NCBI GenBank assembly: GCA_037127255.1
Contig: JBANSL010000002.1
Coordinates: forward strand, 40,526,892-40,590,891
Source: Persicaria tinctoria
Taxonomy: Eukaryota > Streptophyta > Magnoliopsida > Caryophyllales > Polygonaceae
DNA: 64,000 bases
Direction of reading: 5' to 3'
The translations under genes were made by a program, and so were the position numbers. Of this stretch, positions 20,201 to 33,800 are shown piece after piece (position 1 is the first letter of the stretch; every line of letters starts with the position of its first letter). The notes beneath the pieces are model-generated. The model was not told the origin of the DNA. It worked only from the letters and a program-made list of their open reading frames with translations, and did no database searches.

Positions 20201-23200
20201 GGATCCGATATGCATGCTGTCATGGCGAATACGGCTTCATCTTCGGCCTCCCAGCCCCTGACTTCTGCTGATCGTGACTCCTTCTGCTCATTGGTCTCCG
20301 ATACCGATTGGAATCTCCTCTTCGAGAAGTTCAAGGACTTCCATGCTAAGTCCTCTGTTGATCGCATGTCAGGTACCCTCTCTACCTCTTGGATTCTCGA
20401 CTCTGGGGCTTTGTTTCACATGACAGGCGATGCTACTCTACTCCATGATCTTGGTGACATTATGCCATGCCACATTCGGCTCCCCAATGCCACTGTGTCG
20501 ATAGCTACACAGGCCGGCAACCTTCGTCTCTGTCCTGGAGTGACTCTATCTCATGTCTTATTTGTTCCGGGCCTTGACTGTCACCTTTTATCATCTGCCT
20601 GTCTCTCTGCAGAATTATCTTGCCTTGTCATCTCCTCTGATAAGCTTTTTGTGATTCAGGACCGCATTTCGAGGACGCTGATTGGAGCACTCATGTCGTC
20701 GACTCCTCCACTCTTTGGCATCACCGCCTTGGGCATCCTTCACATCATGTAGTCCAGTCCTTCCCGAGTATTTCTGCTTCTAAACTTGTTTCAAATAAGA
20801 CTGATCCTTGTGGTATCTGTCACAAGGCCAAGCAAACTCGCATTTCCTTTCCTATTAGTACTTCTCGGGCTACTTTTTGTTTTGAATTAGTTCATTGTGA
20901 CATTTGGGGTCCTTATCGTATCCCCTCCACTTGTGGTGCATCTTATTATCTCACTTTGGTTGATGAGCATTCTCGTACTACATGGGTGTTTCTTATGAGT
21001 CATAAGTCCGAAGTCTCTTCTTCATACGTCTATCAAGTGCTTTCGCAGTGATAATGGCTCGGAATTTATCGCCCTTAAGCCATTTTTTCGAGACCATGGC
21101 ATTCTGTTTGAGTCTTCCTGCGTCGGCACTCCACAGCAAAACGGTCGTGTAGAGCGCAAACACCGTCACATTCTTAATGTCTCTCGCGCTCTCATGTTCC
21201 AAGCCTCCTTACCACAAAAATTTTGGGGTGAATGCGTTCTTACTGCTTGCTATCTTATCAATCGCACCCCAACCACCCTTCTCAAAGGCAAAACTCTCTA
21301 TGAGCTCCTCTTTCAAAAGTCCCCTGATTACTCTCACCTACGGGTTTTTGGGTGCCTCTGCTACTCTACCCGGGTCCCTCGCAGCTCCGACAAACTGGCT
21401 CCCCGAAGCTGTCGCTGCATCTTCTTAGGTTACCCATTCGGTCAAAAGGCCTGGCGGCTCTATGACTTGGAAACACATACCTTCTTTACCTCTTGGGACG
21501 TTGCTTTCCATGAGCACATCTTCCCTTATACACAGCCATCCCCCGCCTCTCCACTTCCTGTCACACCCTCTACCGACCCCCCTTCGCCCCTCACTTATGA
21601 CGATGACGGTCCGGCTCCTGCAGCCACTGTCGGACTCAGGGGGAATCCACCTCCCCCACCTCCTCGTCGCAGCATTCGTCTCCCCCAACCCAACACCCGT
21701 CTTCGCGACTATGTGTGTACAGCCGCTCGATCTTGTCACCCTATCTCGCCGGATCCCTCTTCGATCTCGTCTTCAGGTACTTTGTATCCCTTAGCTAATT
21801 ATGTGCGATATGATAACTTGTCCGAGTCCCATCGGCATTTCCTTGCAGCCGTCACTAGCAAACCCGAGCCCACATCCTTCCGTGAGGCCGTTCAGCATCA
21901 ACACTGGTGTGATGCGATGCGTCTTGAGATTGACGCTCTGCATCGGAACGGGACTTGGGAGGTTGTCGATTTGCCTCCTGACAAGACTCCTATTGGCTGT
22001 AAATGGGTTTTCCGAATCAAGTATAAGGCGGATGGAAGCATTGAGCGCTACAAAGCTCGCTTAGTTGTGCTTGTCAATCGACAGGTTGAAGGTACCGATT
22101 ATTCCGAAACCTTTGCTCCGGTTGCTAAGATGGTTTCTGTTAAGGTTTTCTTTGTTGTGGCTGCGATCCGTGGCTGGGAGCTTCATCAAATGGATGTGCA
22201 CAACGCCTTTCTTCATGGCGATTTACATGAGGATGTCTACATGACCATGCCGCCTGGTTTTTCTATTCCGGGTTCCTCCAAGGTTTGTCATCTTCGTAAG
22301 TCTCTTTATGGTCTTCGTCAGGCTCCTCGCAACTGGTTCTTCAAGCTCACCTCCGCTCTCAAGCACTTCGGGTTTGTCCAGTCTTATGCCGATTACTCGC
22401 TGTTTTCATTTCTGCGTTCCGGCGTTGTTATTCATGTCCTTATATATGTGGACGATCTAATTATTGCTGGCAATGACTCCGCTTCCATCACTCGCTTCAA
22501 GGCCTTCATGCACTCCAGATTCCATATGAAAGATCTCGGCCACTTGAAGTATTTCCTTGGCCTTGAGATCACTGGCACTCCCGCCGGCATTTTCCTGTCT
22601 CAACGCAAGTATGATCTCGATATTTTGACATAAACATGCCTTCTTGCTGCTAAGCCCGCGCCTTTTCCGATTGAACAGAACCACAAGTTGGCTTTAGATA
22701 CTAGTGACTTGTTCGATCAGCCTGAACAATACCGTCGGTTAGTCGGCCGTTTGATCTACATCACCATTACTTGCCCCGAGTTGAGTTATTTCGTGCACAT
22801 TCTAGCTCAGTTTATGGCGCCACCGACGGCAAACCAGTGGCAAGAAGCCCTCCGTGTCGTCCGCTACCTCAAGACCAGCCCTGGTCAAGGTATCTTCTTG
22901 TCACGATCTAGTGATCTTCGGCTCAATGCTTATTGTGATTCTGACTACGCTACATGCCCTCTTACTCGTCGTTCATTGACGGGCTTTTTCATCATTCTTG
23001 GTGAGTCACCGGTCTCTTGGAAAACAAAGAAACAGTCCATCGTCTCTCGCTCTTCGGCAGAGGCCGAATATCGAGCTATGGCTACTACAACATGTGAGCT
23101 TGTGTGGGTCGAGTCCTTTCTGTCATCCCTCGGAATCTTTCACCGCCAGCCCATGCGCCTCTGCTGTGATAATCAGGCAGCTCTCCATATCGCTTCCAAT

Positions 23201-23369
23201 CCGGTCTTCCACGAACGCACCAAGCACATTGAGGTCGATTGCCATCTTATCACATTCGGTCATCTCTTCAGCTAGTCGATATACTTACCAAGGCACTTGG
23301 ACACGCTCAGTTCCATATGCTACTTCGCAAGTTGGGCATTCGGAACCTCCATGCTCCAACTTGAGGGGG
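20201..23369 (+). pseudogene. Copia pol: protease, integrase, RT, RNase H
   Basis: The protease active site is seen as LDSGA near 20400. The GAG-pre-integrase HRLGHPS follows near 20720, in a shifted frame. The integrase core has DIWGPY, SDNGSEF and QQNGRVERKH. RT runs from about 21950 with WVFRIKYKADG and the catalytic YVDDLIIAGND (22450). RNase H has NAYCDSDYATC and SSAEAEYRAM. Lesions are frame changes near 20690 and 21050, a TAA at 22631-22633, and a small deletion with frame loss near 23235. The tail coding for VDILTKALGHAQFHML is still recognisable. Confidence 0.9.
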
Positions 23370-23371
23370 AA

Positions 23372-23540
23372 TGTTGAGATATCATATCTTTGTAATTAGT
23401 TTTGATTTTATCCTTGTATAGCAAGTACCATATCTTTGTAAGTTAGGATAGAATTAGCCTAGTTTAACCTAATTGTGGTGTATATATTCTCTTCAATTGA
23501 TCAATGGAAAGCACACTTTTGCCTCCTATCTTTCTCTACA
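23372..23540 (+). repeat. 3' LTR of the copia element
   Basis: 169 bp, preceded by the polypurine tract and followed by the TCATG duplication. Confidence 0.95.
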
Positions 23541-23545
23541 TCATG

Positions 23546-24055
23546 ATTCTTGGCAAATGGTTTCGCCCATTGTATTGATGTTTCTTAAGATCATAGACCA
23601 CTTTTAGAGGCTTGAAGATATACTGCATAAACCAAAAGTAGGTTTTAGTGGTTATAAAAATAGGTGTTATATTGCATCTCAAGAAAGACAAACAAAACCT
23701 TATAGATGTTAAAGAAATAAATTTATTAACAATCCTAATTAACAAGTTGAAACCAACGAGTATTGAAGGATTTTGATTATGATTAAAATTTACTCACGAG
23801 TTTATATTAAGAAGCTAATTTCTTGTTATACGTCCTAGAATCTTCTTTTCTCCCCTTTGTTCAAGAAATTAGATATGCTTTATCCTAATTCCCTAATTGA
23901 TTTATAAATCCCAAAAAACCCAACAAGCCGAGGAGATTAATTCATACCTCTCAAAATATGTACAGTGATCACATGGGATGTGAAATCTTCACCAATAACA
24001 AATGGAAGGCAATCACCTGGACAAATAATAGAATCTAGTTAACAAAATAATTTTG
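23546..24055. other. AT-rich intergenic DNA, no gene seen
   Basis: No frame or signal I can support. Confidence 0.5.
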
Positions 24056-24056
24056 C

Positions 24057-24160
24057 ACTTATGCCATTACAATAGGGGAGAGGGATTTGAACTCGTGACC
24101 TATTGCTCATTAGGTCACTACATATCATCCTAACCAACTAAGGTAGATGGAAATAAATAA
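24057..24160 (-). mobile_element. tRNA-like SINE head
   Basis: On the minus strand, TAGTTGGTTAG resembles the pol III A box. About 40 bp later, AGTTCAAATCC resembles the B box (each 9 of 11 to consensus). The sequence does not fold convincingly as a complete tRNA, and the spacing is SINE-like. The body and tail are not defined. Confidence 0.45.
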
Positions 24161-24670
24161 TATTAAATGAGATGATCAGCATCAATTAAAGAGCACAAAA
24201 CAAATGCACAAGCCAAAATCACACTGATAATAATCTCTAAGGGTCACTGAAATATAAAACAAGACAAAGAGGGCAAGGTAAAGCTGATTTTTTTCCCTTT
24301 TGGATTTGCTGAAGGAGGTTGGACGGGTTTAAAATTGGAAAGAATCAAATAAATGGAACATAAACTATGGCATGTTTCTCATGTTCCTTTCTTAGTCTCT
24401 ATACCAACTTAATAGTATCTAAAAATGGCTCAATAACATCTTAAATAATAAGGCAAACCCCTTATTTGATAAAAGCTTTCGGATAAATTTATCTAGACTA
24501 CAGACTAACTAAAATATTCAAGTGTAACAGTTGCATTTACATTATACCATCAGCAGTAAATTTTGGTTTTCAACAATCTCACAGACACACATCCTTCGAA
24601 GTAACGAAGGCAAAGGCCAAAGATAAATAAAATATACTTCTGAAAATTCATAATATATGTGTTAAGGGGA

Positions 24671-24760
24671 CTATGGCACCTCTAAATTAGGCCAATTAAT
24701 CATTTCCTCTGCCAGCATCTTGAGAGCTACACGGTTTTTAGGATCGCTTCCCTCATTCAC
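24671..24760 (-). CDS. Last exon of an unidentified host gene (29 codons plus stop)
   Basis: The acceptor gtatag is followed on the minus strand by a clean open exon, NEGSDPKNRVALKMLAEEM then INWPNLEVP and TAG. Composition and splice signal look like genuine coding sequence, unlike the surrounding AT-rich DNA. I do not recognise the protein. Other exons should lie to the right. A possible donor (caagag|gtgagc) is near 26085, but I cannot connect them, so this may be a decayed gene. Confidence 0.4.
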   Translation of the reverse strand: MNEGSDPKNRVALKMLAEEMINWPNLEVP

Positions 24761-24761
24761 C

Positions 24762-27600
24762 TATACATGCACAAACAATGAAAAAAATATCATGTACATG
24801 TAATGGAAACTGAGTTTTCTTTTAGAAGGATGAAAACATTTAACATATATTACACACAACCTATCAACACAATCAATACACAACATTAATAGCTTAAAAA
24901 GAAGTCACATCCTATAGCTTTAACCATCAGTCATCAGGTTACAGTTATTTTGCTTAGCTGATGAATCACACATGAAAACAGAATAGATAGGAAACTGGAA
25001 TTTGAAGTTCTTTAAAAAAAATTGTCAGCCTGCAGAATTGGCATCTACATGAGCCACAAAGGAACAACCAAATAAGTTAAGTGAATATATAAACCCAAAA
25101 GGCAAAGATAACAAACCTGCAGAGATGGGTGACATTAGGCCCCCTGCTTGTTGCCAATTCAGAATGAAACTGATTTTTTTTAAAAAAAAATTAACAATTT
25201 TGTTGAGTGGTTCTTAAAATAAATTTTTGTTATCTTCCTAGTTACCATTTCTTCCTTGAGATTGAGGGTTATGTCCTTGAAATTGAGGATCAAGGCCTTT
25301 AAAACAAATGTCACATACGAATACCAAATTAACAATTAAATAAAAGATGATATTAAAATACAGAACTGATAATTAAACAAATAGTTTAAAATAATTTAGG
25401 TGTATCTCTTGCTGCGGTTTGAGGGTTAGTAGCCAATAACATTGCTTGTTATTGATTTGGTGACAAAATGAATAACAAGCAATGTTGATTGGGGTTCGTG
25501 GGCTGAATTGTTTATAACAATTGACTTCCATATTACCTGATATGTATTAATGTGGGATGTTTCACAAACTGTTGCTGATAGTTTTTAAAGGAATCCTAAA
25601 GAAATTAGATCTATGAAGAATCTCAATTATGATACAACGTAATCCAAAGACAACCTCAATTCCAAAATCTATGTGAAACATTTCTACAAACACCTTGGAG
25701 GCGTAAAAGCAAAGAGACATAAGTCCCAACATTTAAACCTCAATTTAACCAATCATCAATCACAAATGAATATAACTATCCTCCATCAATGAAATTCCAA
25801 ATCTCAATTAAAATCAACTCATAAAAAGTTATATGTTTTGGTGGATAATCGGATGGATCAATGCACAACCCGTATAAATGAATTCCATCCAAATTGAACC
25901 AGAGGCGAGTGACAACTAATGCAATTAATTAAACATAAGTGAATTGGCAATTTCATAAGAGTAATCGAAACCCTAGCTACAAAATTTGGGAATCGAACGA
26001 GATTATTCAGAATTCAAGTGGGATTCACTGAACAAGAACAAATTAAGAGGAAATCAAAATAAATAGAAGACAGTGGAAAGCTCACCTCTTGAATTGGGAG
26101 AATCAACAGAAGCCAACGAACAGAAGCCACGAGAGGATGAAACCCTAAAGATAGGTAGCGGAGAAGCGAGGAAGAAGGCGGCGAACCAGGAGCCGACGAA
26201 CAGAAGCCACGACAAGAAAATGAAACACAGTGATGAGGAAGAGGTAAAGCACAGTAGAAGAAGACGGCTAATAATGGAGGACAGGAACAAAGGCCACGAG
26301 GGCAGGAGAAGCAATTTCAGCCATAGATAACCACAAGTAAATTCGACCATTGAAGAGGAAGAAAGAGGATGTGAATGGAGAGCGTTGAGCAGCAGAGCCT
26401 TGAACACCTTATTTGGGCTCCAGAAAGTGGCCCACGAATGTTTTGGGCTTGAACTTGAACCCATGTTTTATTCTTTGTTCCACTACCACTTACCTCAACC
26501 TGACCTACCTCGTCGGCCTCCACCGCCTTTCCCCCGCGCTGCCGCCTCCATATCCTCCTCCTCCACCCTCATCCTCTCCCGCAACGGCCTCCTCTTCCTG
26601 CATTTTCCAGACTCCAATAATTAACCCCAACCTCCAGACCGATTGTCTGCTCTCAACCCCCGCAGTCCATTCGAGCTCTCCAAAGGTGCTGCAATTTGTT
26701 GAACCACCATCGCCTGGTTCTGCAGCGACATAGGGCTCACGGCAACGAGTGCCTTACCTCCGCCCAAAAAGGAATCCATGCCTGTTCTCGCCGTCTATTG
26801 TCCGCAAGAACCAAACCTCTCTGTTTGTCTCTTGTTTCTGTTTGTTTTGCATTCAATTAAGAATTTTTCTGATAAATTACTTGCTAGGTGTTAATTATTA
26901 TGAATGAGTAGGTAGAAGTGATAATCCATTTGATTTGCTTTTCATGATTGAGTTTCAGAGCTGTGGTAGACTCTAATTTGATTTTGGCCCTTCAATTACC
27001 TTTGATAAATATCATCCTTTTTCCTCTATATAATCTTGTTGTGAATGAGTAATGCTTTAGTTTCTGGTATTGTTTGAATTGTCCTTTAGTGGAAATTGCT
27101 TTTTAAAATTTATTTTTTCATTTGCTTTAGATTGCTGAAAAGATACTATGCTTGCAAAGTGCAATCACTACGGAAAGATAACTGATTGTGTTCAAATTAG
27201 ATAATAGATTCGATGCACTGGAGTTGTTGTACTCATAAGTATGAAATCATGAATCTTTTAAGCATGGGGTGATGAAGACATTAGTATATGAATTATGTGT
27301 ATATTCACATAGTTATGTTTTTGGAGCTTAAATAACCTTTATATATATACGAAGACCTAATTGGTAGAATCAAGATCATTAGTATCTGATTGTAATGCCT
27401 TGCATATCCTGTGTTTGGGTTTCTTAGGTTGGATAAAAACATCTAAGCCTATTGATATTTCCTATTGTATTTTGCCAAAATTGAAATTTACTTAATAGTG
27501 GTTATAGTAGTTATCTTTAGCTAGGTGAATCAACACTAGCATCCAATGTCGTCCTTTAAGCTCAACTGATTCAACATTATTTTCTTCCCTTGGTGCAGTC
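24762..27600. other. Intergenic DNA between the minus-strand exon and the CEBPZ gene
   Basis: The stretch is mostly AT-rich. A 16-bp perfect hairpin (aacattgcttgttatt and its inverse, about 25438-25490) suggests a small foldback element. 26480-26760 is GC-richer with a short Pro/Ser-rich frame, but it is not convincing as a gene. The CEBPZ promoter must lie in its right part. Confidence 0.4.
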
Positions 27601-27837
27601 CATGGTCTATTGCTTAGGGTTGCTAAACTGATATTGGATTCCGCACGTGGGGAGCCAACTAGTTTCCCCAAAGGCGGGGGTTTATCAAACGCGCCTCCTC
27701 CGGCTCACAAATTCCAGAGGTTTTAGGTCTCCTCCTCCCGAATTCGAACTCACCGCAGGTCCGTGCAATCGTCACCGGCCTTGTTTCATTGCTCCGAGGA
27801 GAAACACTTTGTGTTCTCTTCTATTTCTGCCATTGCT

Positions 27838-30800
27838 ATGTCAAAGGCCAAGAAGAGCAAGGTCGGTCCTGGAACCGGAGATGTCGACCAAATCCAATCT
27901 GATGTCGCTTCTTTCGCTTCCTCTCTCGGCTTTGCCTCTTCTCTCCCAAGCTCCGGCTTCAACGACGTTGATTTCCGCCCTAAACCTAAATCAATTCCAA
28001 ATCAAACCAAAAAACCCTCGCAGGATCCACCACCACGACAGGATAAGAAGAAGAGCAATCCGATTAGCTCTCAGAACGGTGAGATGAAGAAGAAGCCTCC
28101 ATTTCAGAAACCGGCACCCAAAACCACGCTGATCAGAAGTGCTACTGATAACGGCGCTGGTATTGGCAATAAGTCATATGAGAGGTTCAGAAGCCTTCCC
28201 AAACTCCCGCTGGTGAAGGCCAATGCATCGGGAGTTTGGTATGTGGATGCTGCGGAGTTGGAGGAGAAGATGATTGGTGGACAGAAGGGGAAGTTGGAGA
28301 TTGGGAACCCTCAGGAGTGGAAGGTTTTTGTGGAGAAGAAAAAGGAGATGGGAGAGAGATTGCTTGCTCAGTACACCATGGATTATGAGTCTTCAAGGGG
28401 ACAGAGCGGGGATATCAAGATGCTCCTTGCTACACAGAGGTCTGGGACTGGTGCTGACAAGGTTTCCGCCTTCTCTGTCTTGGTTGGTGATAATCCCCTT
28501 GCCAATTTGAGATCACTGGATTCGCTTTTGGGTAAAGTTTTGAGCTTTTCTTTTCTATACTCCGTTTGTTTGTACTCATGAGGGGTTATGCATTAGCCCG
28601 TTTGTTTGTACTCATGAGGGGTTATGCATTAGCAGTGCTGTGTTTTTGTGCACAAATAGTTGCTGATATGCAGGCGTCTTCGTTCATGGTTATGCATCAT
28701 CGTTCATTAGTATTACTGTGTTTTTGCGTAAGATTGTCATCTGAGAAATTCAGCCATATGTTCAAATGTCAATACATCATCTTAGTTTAGATTGATTTTG
28801 CTATAACCACTTCCGTTAACGAGCATCTTATCTATTATTTGATTACCTGTTGTTGATGATGCTTATTTGTTGGTTGACTGGAAGTTCAGTTTGACTGATG
28901 ACCTTTTTATTAACTCTCGATGTGTCCTTTTTGGTAATGTGTATCTTCCAGCGTCTTCTTATGCCTCAACTAAGAATGCTATTTGATTGCAGGAATGGTA
29001 ACTTCAAAGGTCGGGAAGCGTCATGCATTGACTGGCTTTGAAGCTTTAAAAGAATTATTTGTTCAAAGGTAAAGCCATCTATTCATCATTATATTGTCAA
29101 TTCATTTCCAAGGGCATTAGTTGTTTTTTTTAGCAGAAGTTGGGGCATCAAACTCTGAATTGATTATGATGATCGATTGGCTTATAGTTAGGCCAAATTG
29201 CATAAAACCACCCTTTAAATTTACCATAAAGCACCCCTTAAATTTGACATTTATAGAAAACTGCCTATAAATAACTTTCTTTACCAATCAACCATTCCCC
29301 AAAATTAGTCGGTTCGAATCTCGATTATATTTGATAAACTACAATTTTATCCATCCTTTTATATTATATTCTAATAGAAGTTTAGCAGTTAAAAAAAGGA
29401 AAAATTAAATAACTATCTATGAAATTGTGAGGAGACCATTGACGCCATTTTAGGAGCTAATGGAGAATTATAGAGCAACCATTCCATAATGGTTCAACCG
29501 GAAAGGACCTTTGGGTTCAAAACCCGGATGACTGCTATTTATTTACGAAATTCAAGAACAATTATAGAGCAATTTCGTAGTTGCAATCACCGTCTCGGTT
29601 CGGGAAACTTTCGCTACCTCCATCACCACCAAAGTGGCTATAAATCTCCTACCCTGAAACCCCATCCCCAATCCCTATCCCACTTAGTTATTTAATATCT
29701 AAATTAATGTTAAGAATATTAAAAAATATATTTAGCTTATAAATGATTATTATCACATGTTTGAAAAAAAAAATCTAAGAAATCACCTTATAAAGTATAA
29801 TAATTAAAAAGATATGAAAAGATATAAAAAACTATTTCATGATATCATTTTTTAAAATTCTTATAAGATGATTTTTTGAGATTGTTTTTTTCAAATATGT
29901 TATAATGACTATTTATAAGCTAAATTTTTTTTATATATTTTTAATATTAATTTAGAGGTTAAATAATTTGTGGGATAGGGATTAAGGATAGGGTTTTGGG
30001 TTAGAAGATATGTAGCCCACCATAGTACCTCGCACCTCCAACCTTGGTTGTCCACAATTCGTCCTCAAAGATGCTGTCAATCCAAAACTGGCATCAATTT
30101 AGGAGCAAAAATGCTCCCAATTTCATTCTTACTTATTTACTTTTTCCTTTTTTAATTATTAAATTTCTATTTGAATATAGTATAAGGAGGCGTAAAATTG
30201 TAATTTAATAAGTGTAACCGAGATTTGGGCGGAGAGATTTTGGAGGTGGTTGGATTGGTGATGAAAGTTATTTAAAGGGTGGTTTTTAGAAATATCAATT
30301 TAAGCGGTGGTTTATGGCAAATGGTTACATTTAAAGGGTGGTTCCCTGCAATTCGGCCTTATAGTTAGTAATCACTTGTATTAGAGTTTTAGTGACTTTT
30401 GATGAACAGGGATGCCTTGTTTTTAATTAGATTCAGGTGCTTTCTGATGATTGTTCATGTATTATAATATTTTTATCACCTCATTCAAAATATATGAACG
30501 AAGTATTTGATAACATGTTTAGAATTAGAATGAAAGGTGGAAAGTAAGTTTGTGTATGCATTAACATTCTGTGCGGCTTTTTGTAGCCTTTTGCCCGATC
30601 GTAAGTTGAAGACCCTCTTGCAGCAGCCACTGAAACTTCTTCCTGAAACAAAGGATGGTTATTCTCTTCTTCTCTATTGGTATTGGGAGGATTGTTTGAA
30701 GAATAGGTATCCTATCTAGAACTTTAGGCTCTTAATTTACCATCTTCTACTCCCAAGTCATAAGATAGTGTGACACTCATCTTTTACATTCTATATATTA

Positions 30801-33800
30801 GGTATGACCGCTTTATCTCTGCACTTGAAGAAGGGTCTAGAGATATGTTACCCGTACTGAAAGACAAGTCATTAAAGGTCAGCATTGTGTCTTTGTAATT
30901 TCTCACACATATGTCACTTTTGTATCCTTCTCCCCACTCATCTAATCTTTACTTTCCGTCTTGATACTTATTCTAGATCCTTGTGTTATTATTTTGATTC
31001 CTTTCTAGACCATTTATGTGCTGCTGAAGACCAAGTCAGAGCAAGAACAGAGATTATTGTCTGCTCTGGTTAATAAAGTACGTGGTAATTGGATTAGCCT
31101 ATCTTTCCTAAGCTGTTGGGCTTTGAAACTTGAAGCCATATTATTTTAGGAAATGAACTGTATGTTGTGATCTCTTATTTTCTTATTGCATGCAGTTGGG
31201 GGATCCTGAGAATAAGGCTGCATCTAATGCTGATTATCACTTGTCAAACCTTCTTTCCGAGCATCCTAGTATGAAGGTAGGTTACTCTTGCTGATATTTC
31301 CAAATTTGTGGAGGAATCTTGAGTCATTTATGCATCTTGTAGACATATAATATACAATTATTTGTAATGGCAGGTGGAGTTTGCTACCTTTCCCCGTTAT
31401 TTTGCATTACTGAACGATTTGCTTTCTTTGACATGCATGTGCTTTCTTTGTCTTTTGTTTTATGGGTCTAAACTGTTGCGTTCAAAACCTTGTACAGAGT
31501 ATTGTGATAAGTGAGGTGGACTCTTTTCTTTTCAGACGACGCTTGGTGTTGCGAGCTAAATATCATGCTGTATGTTCTCCTACGACTTCCAATATTAATT
31601 TATATCTTAGTCATACCAAACATCATGATTAATATCCATCATTACTATTCACAGGTTAACTTCTTAAGCCAAATTCGTCTGAGTCATAGAGGGGATGGGC
31701 CTAAGCTGGCAAAACAATTGATAAATGTATATTTTGCAGTGTTCAAGGTACAGTTTGTGCTGTTTGATCCGAATTTTTAAATTTTGTTTTACTTGATTCA
31801 CACATTCTTTACATCAGTTAGTGACGTTTTTCAATTGTTCATGATCAGGTACTGATATCCGAGATGGGCCATGAGGATAATGAAGATGTAAATAAGAAAC
31901 CGGATGCTAAGAAATGGGATGCTAAGAAATCTTCAAAGAAGGATGATAAAGCAAAAGGCTCTTCGGAGTCTCATGTGGAAATGGATTCACGCCTTCTCTC
32001 TGCACTACTTACAGTATGCACTTGAAAGCTTTTCAAACATGTTCTTTTGATTATGCTCATATTCTGAAATGAGTTTTACTAGAATGTGTTGATCGACCTA
32101 GTACACAACTATGTCAGATTTTTTGTTCTTGAATGTCTATGTTTAGTGGTTATTTTGGGAATGTTTTTTGCCATGGGTAGGGATTCTGAATGGTCAGAAG
32201 ACTCAATACAAGCAGTGAGGTTTAAGATTGAAATTTGATTACGAAAGTAAATTGTTAATGCAGTCTATTTTATTTATTTATTAATAAATATTAATAATAA
32301 AGTACTAAAAGATCCATTTTCTTCCTTTAAGGGAGTTAATAGAGCATTCCCATATGTATCTAGTGATGAGGCTGATGAAATTGTTGAAGTCCAGACACCA
32401 ATGCTTTTCCAATTGGTAAGCTTTCCATTTGTCGTTTTTAAGTTTAATAAAATCTAGGTATTCAGTGCTTACATGGTTTTAGTTCTGGGGTTTAACATCA
32501 TCTATGATTATCACAGGTTCATTCCAAAAACTTCAATGTAGGCATCCAGGCACTAACACTTTTGGATAAAATTTCATCCAAAAATCAAGTCGCCAGTGAT
32601 CGATTTTATCGTGCATTGTATTCGAAATTGCTGCTACCATCTGCCTTGAATTCTTCGAAGGCATGTGATTATCCTATGTCAATGATGTCTTGTTAACCGT
32701 CATTAACGGAAAGCTTTATATTGTTTCTCAACTCTGTATAGAACAATTTCAACTATATATAGCTTATTATTGTTTTTCTTTAGGATAACACCTCTGTTTT
32801 CCTTTGTACTGCTGATATAGGTGGAGATGTTTATTGGACTGCTCTTGAGAGCAATGAAGAATGATATAAATATAAAACGTGTGGCTGCCTTCGCGAAGCG
32901 TATACTACAGGTGGCCTTTATATTACCTTAATCATATTAGTCATTTGTTTTAATCTGGCATGAATTGCATAGATATCTGATGCTAATTAGAGAATAATAA
33001 TAATGCACATTAGGTTTATGCGTATAAAGAATTGGTAAACCTTTTCCCATCACTATTGACATTTCACCTTGTATAGGTTGCCCTTCAGCAACCACCGCAA
33101 TATGCCTGTGGTTGGCTGTTTCTCCTTTCCGAAGTCCTTAAAGCAAGGCCACCATTATGGTAAGAATGATTGTTCTTCAGTAATAATTTGATAAACCTAC
33201 CTGACTATCTCAGCTCTTCCACCTTTGCAACTCTTCATATGCTTGGCACAAAAACTTATGATGTAGGAACACAGTGCTTCAGAATGAGTCCGTTGACGAG
33301 GAGCTTGAACATTTTGAAGATGTCCATGATGAAACTGATAATGAAACCGTACCTAAAAATGAGGAGCCTAAAAGCAACGGGAGCACTGGCTTCAAAAAGG
33401 ATGTTCTTGACAAAGATGATAAGGATTCCTCATCAGATGAAGAAAACGATAAAGATGCTCCTTCACCGCCTTCTTCCGATGATGATGATGCTGCAGATGA
33501 AGATGGGGATTTCCTTTTGAAAGATAACTCGTTAGAAGCGAAAGACTTGAAGGTTGTTGGGTCATCTGATCAAGATGGGAATCAGCATCAGCAATCCAAA
33601 TCAAATACAAAATCACTGACAGGAGGATACAATCCTCAGCATAGAGAACCTTCTTACTGGTATTTGCTTTCTTTATGTGGCCAACACAATTGGAGGATTA
33701 TTCCCTATTTTCGTGTAGTTCTATCATTAAACGATTAAAACATCTTTCCTCTCCCCTGATACAGCGATGCTGATCGTACGAGCTGGTGGGAGCTGATGGT

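Larger units (their letters stand above)
19014..23540 (+). mobile_element. Ty1/copia retrotransposon, full length, defective, 4.5 kb
   Basis: Two 169-bp LTRs, a Met-tRNA type PBS, gag, protease, integrase, RT, RNase H and a polypurine tract (ttgaggggga) are all present in the usual copia order. The 5-bp target duplication TCATG is perfect (19009-19013 and 23541-23545). The LTRs differ at only two sites. The coding region nevertheless carries about six lesions. Confidence 0.95.

Noticed and set aside
24057..24160. Functional tRNA gene
   Set aside because: A- and B-box-like words are present, but no clover-leaf with matching acceptor arms could be made; SINE-like instead.
26385..26733. Short Pro/Ser-rich ORFs upstream of the CEBPZ gene
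   Set aside because: Overlapping frames, no splice or domain support; could be leader or promoter sequence.
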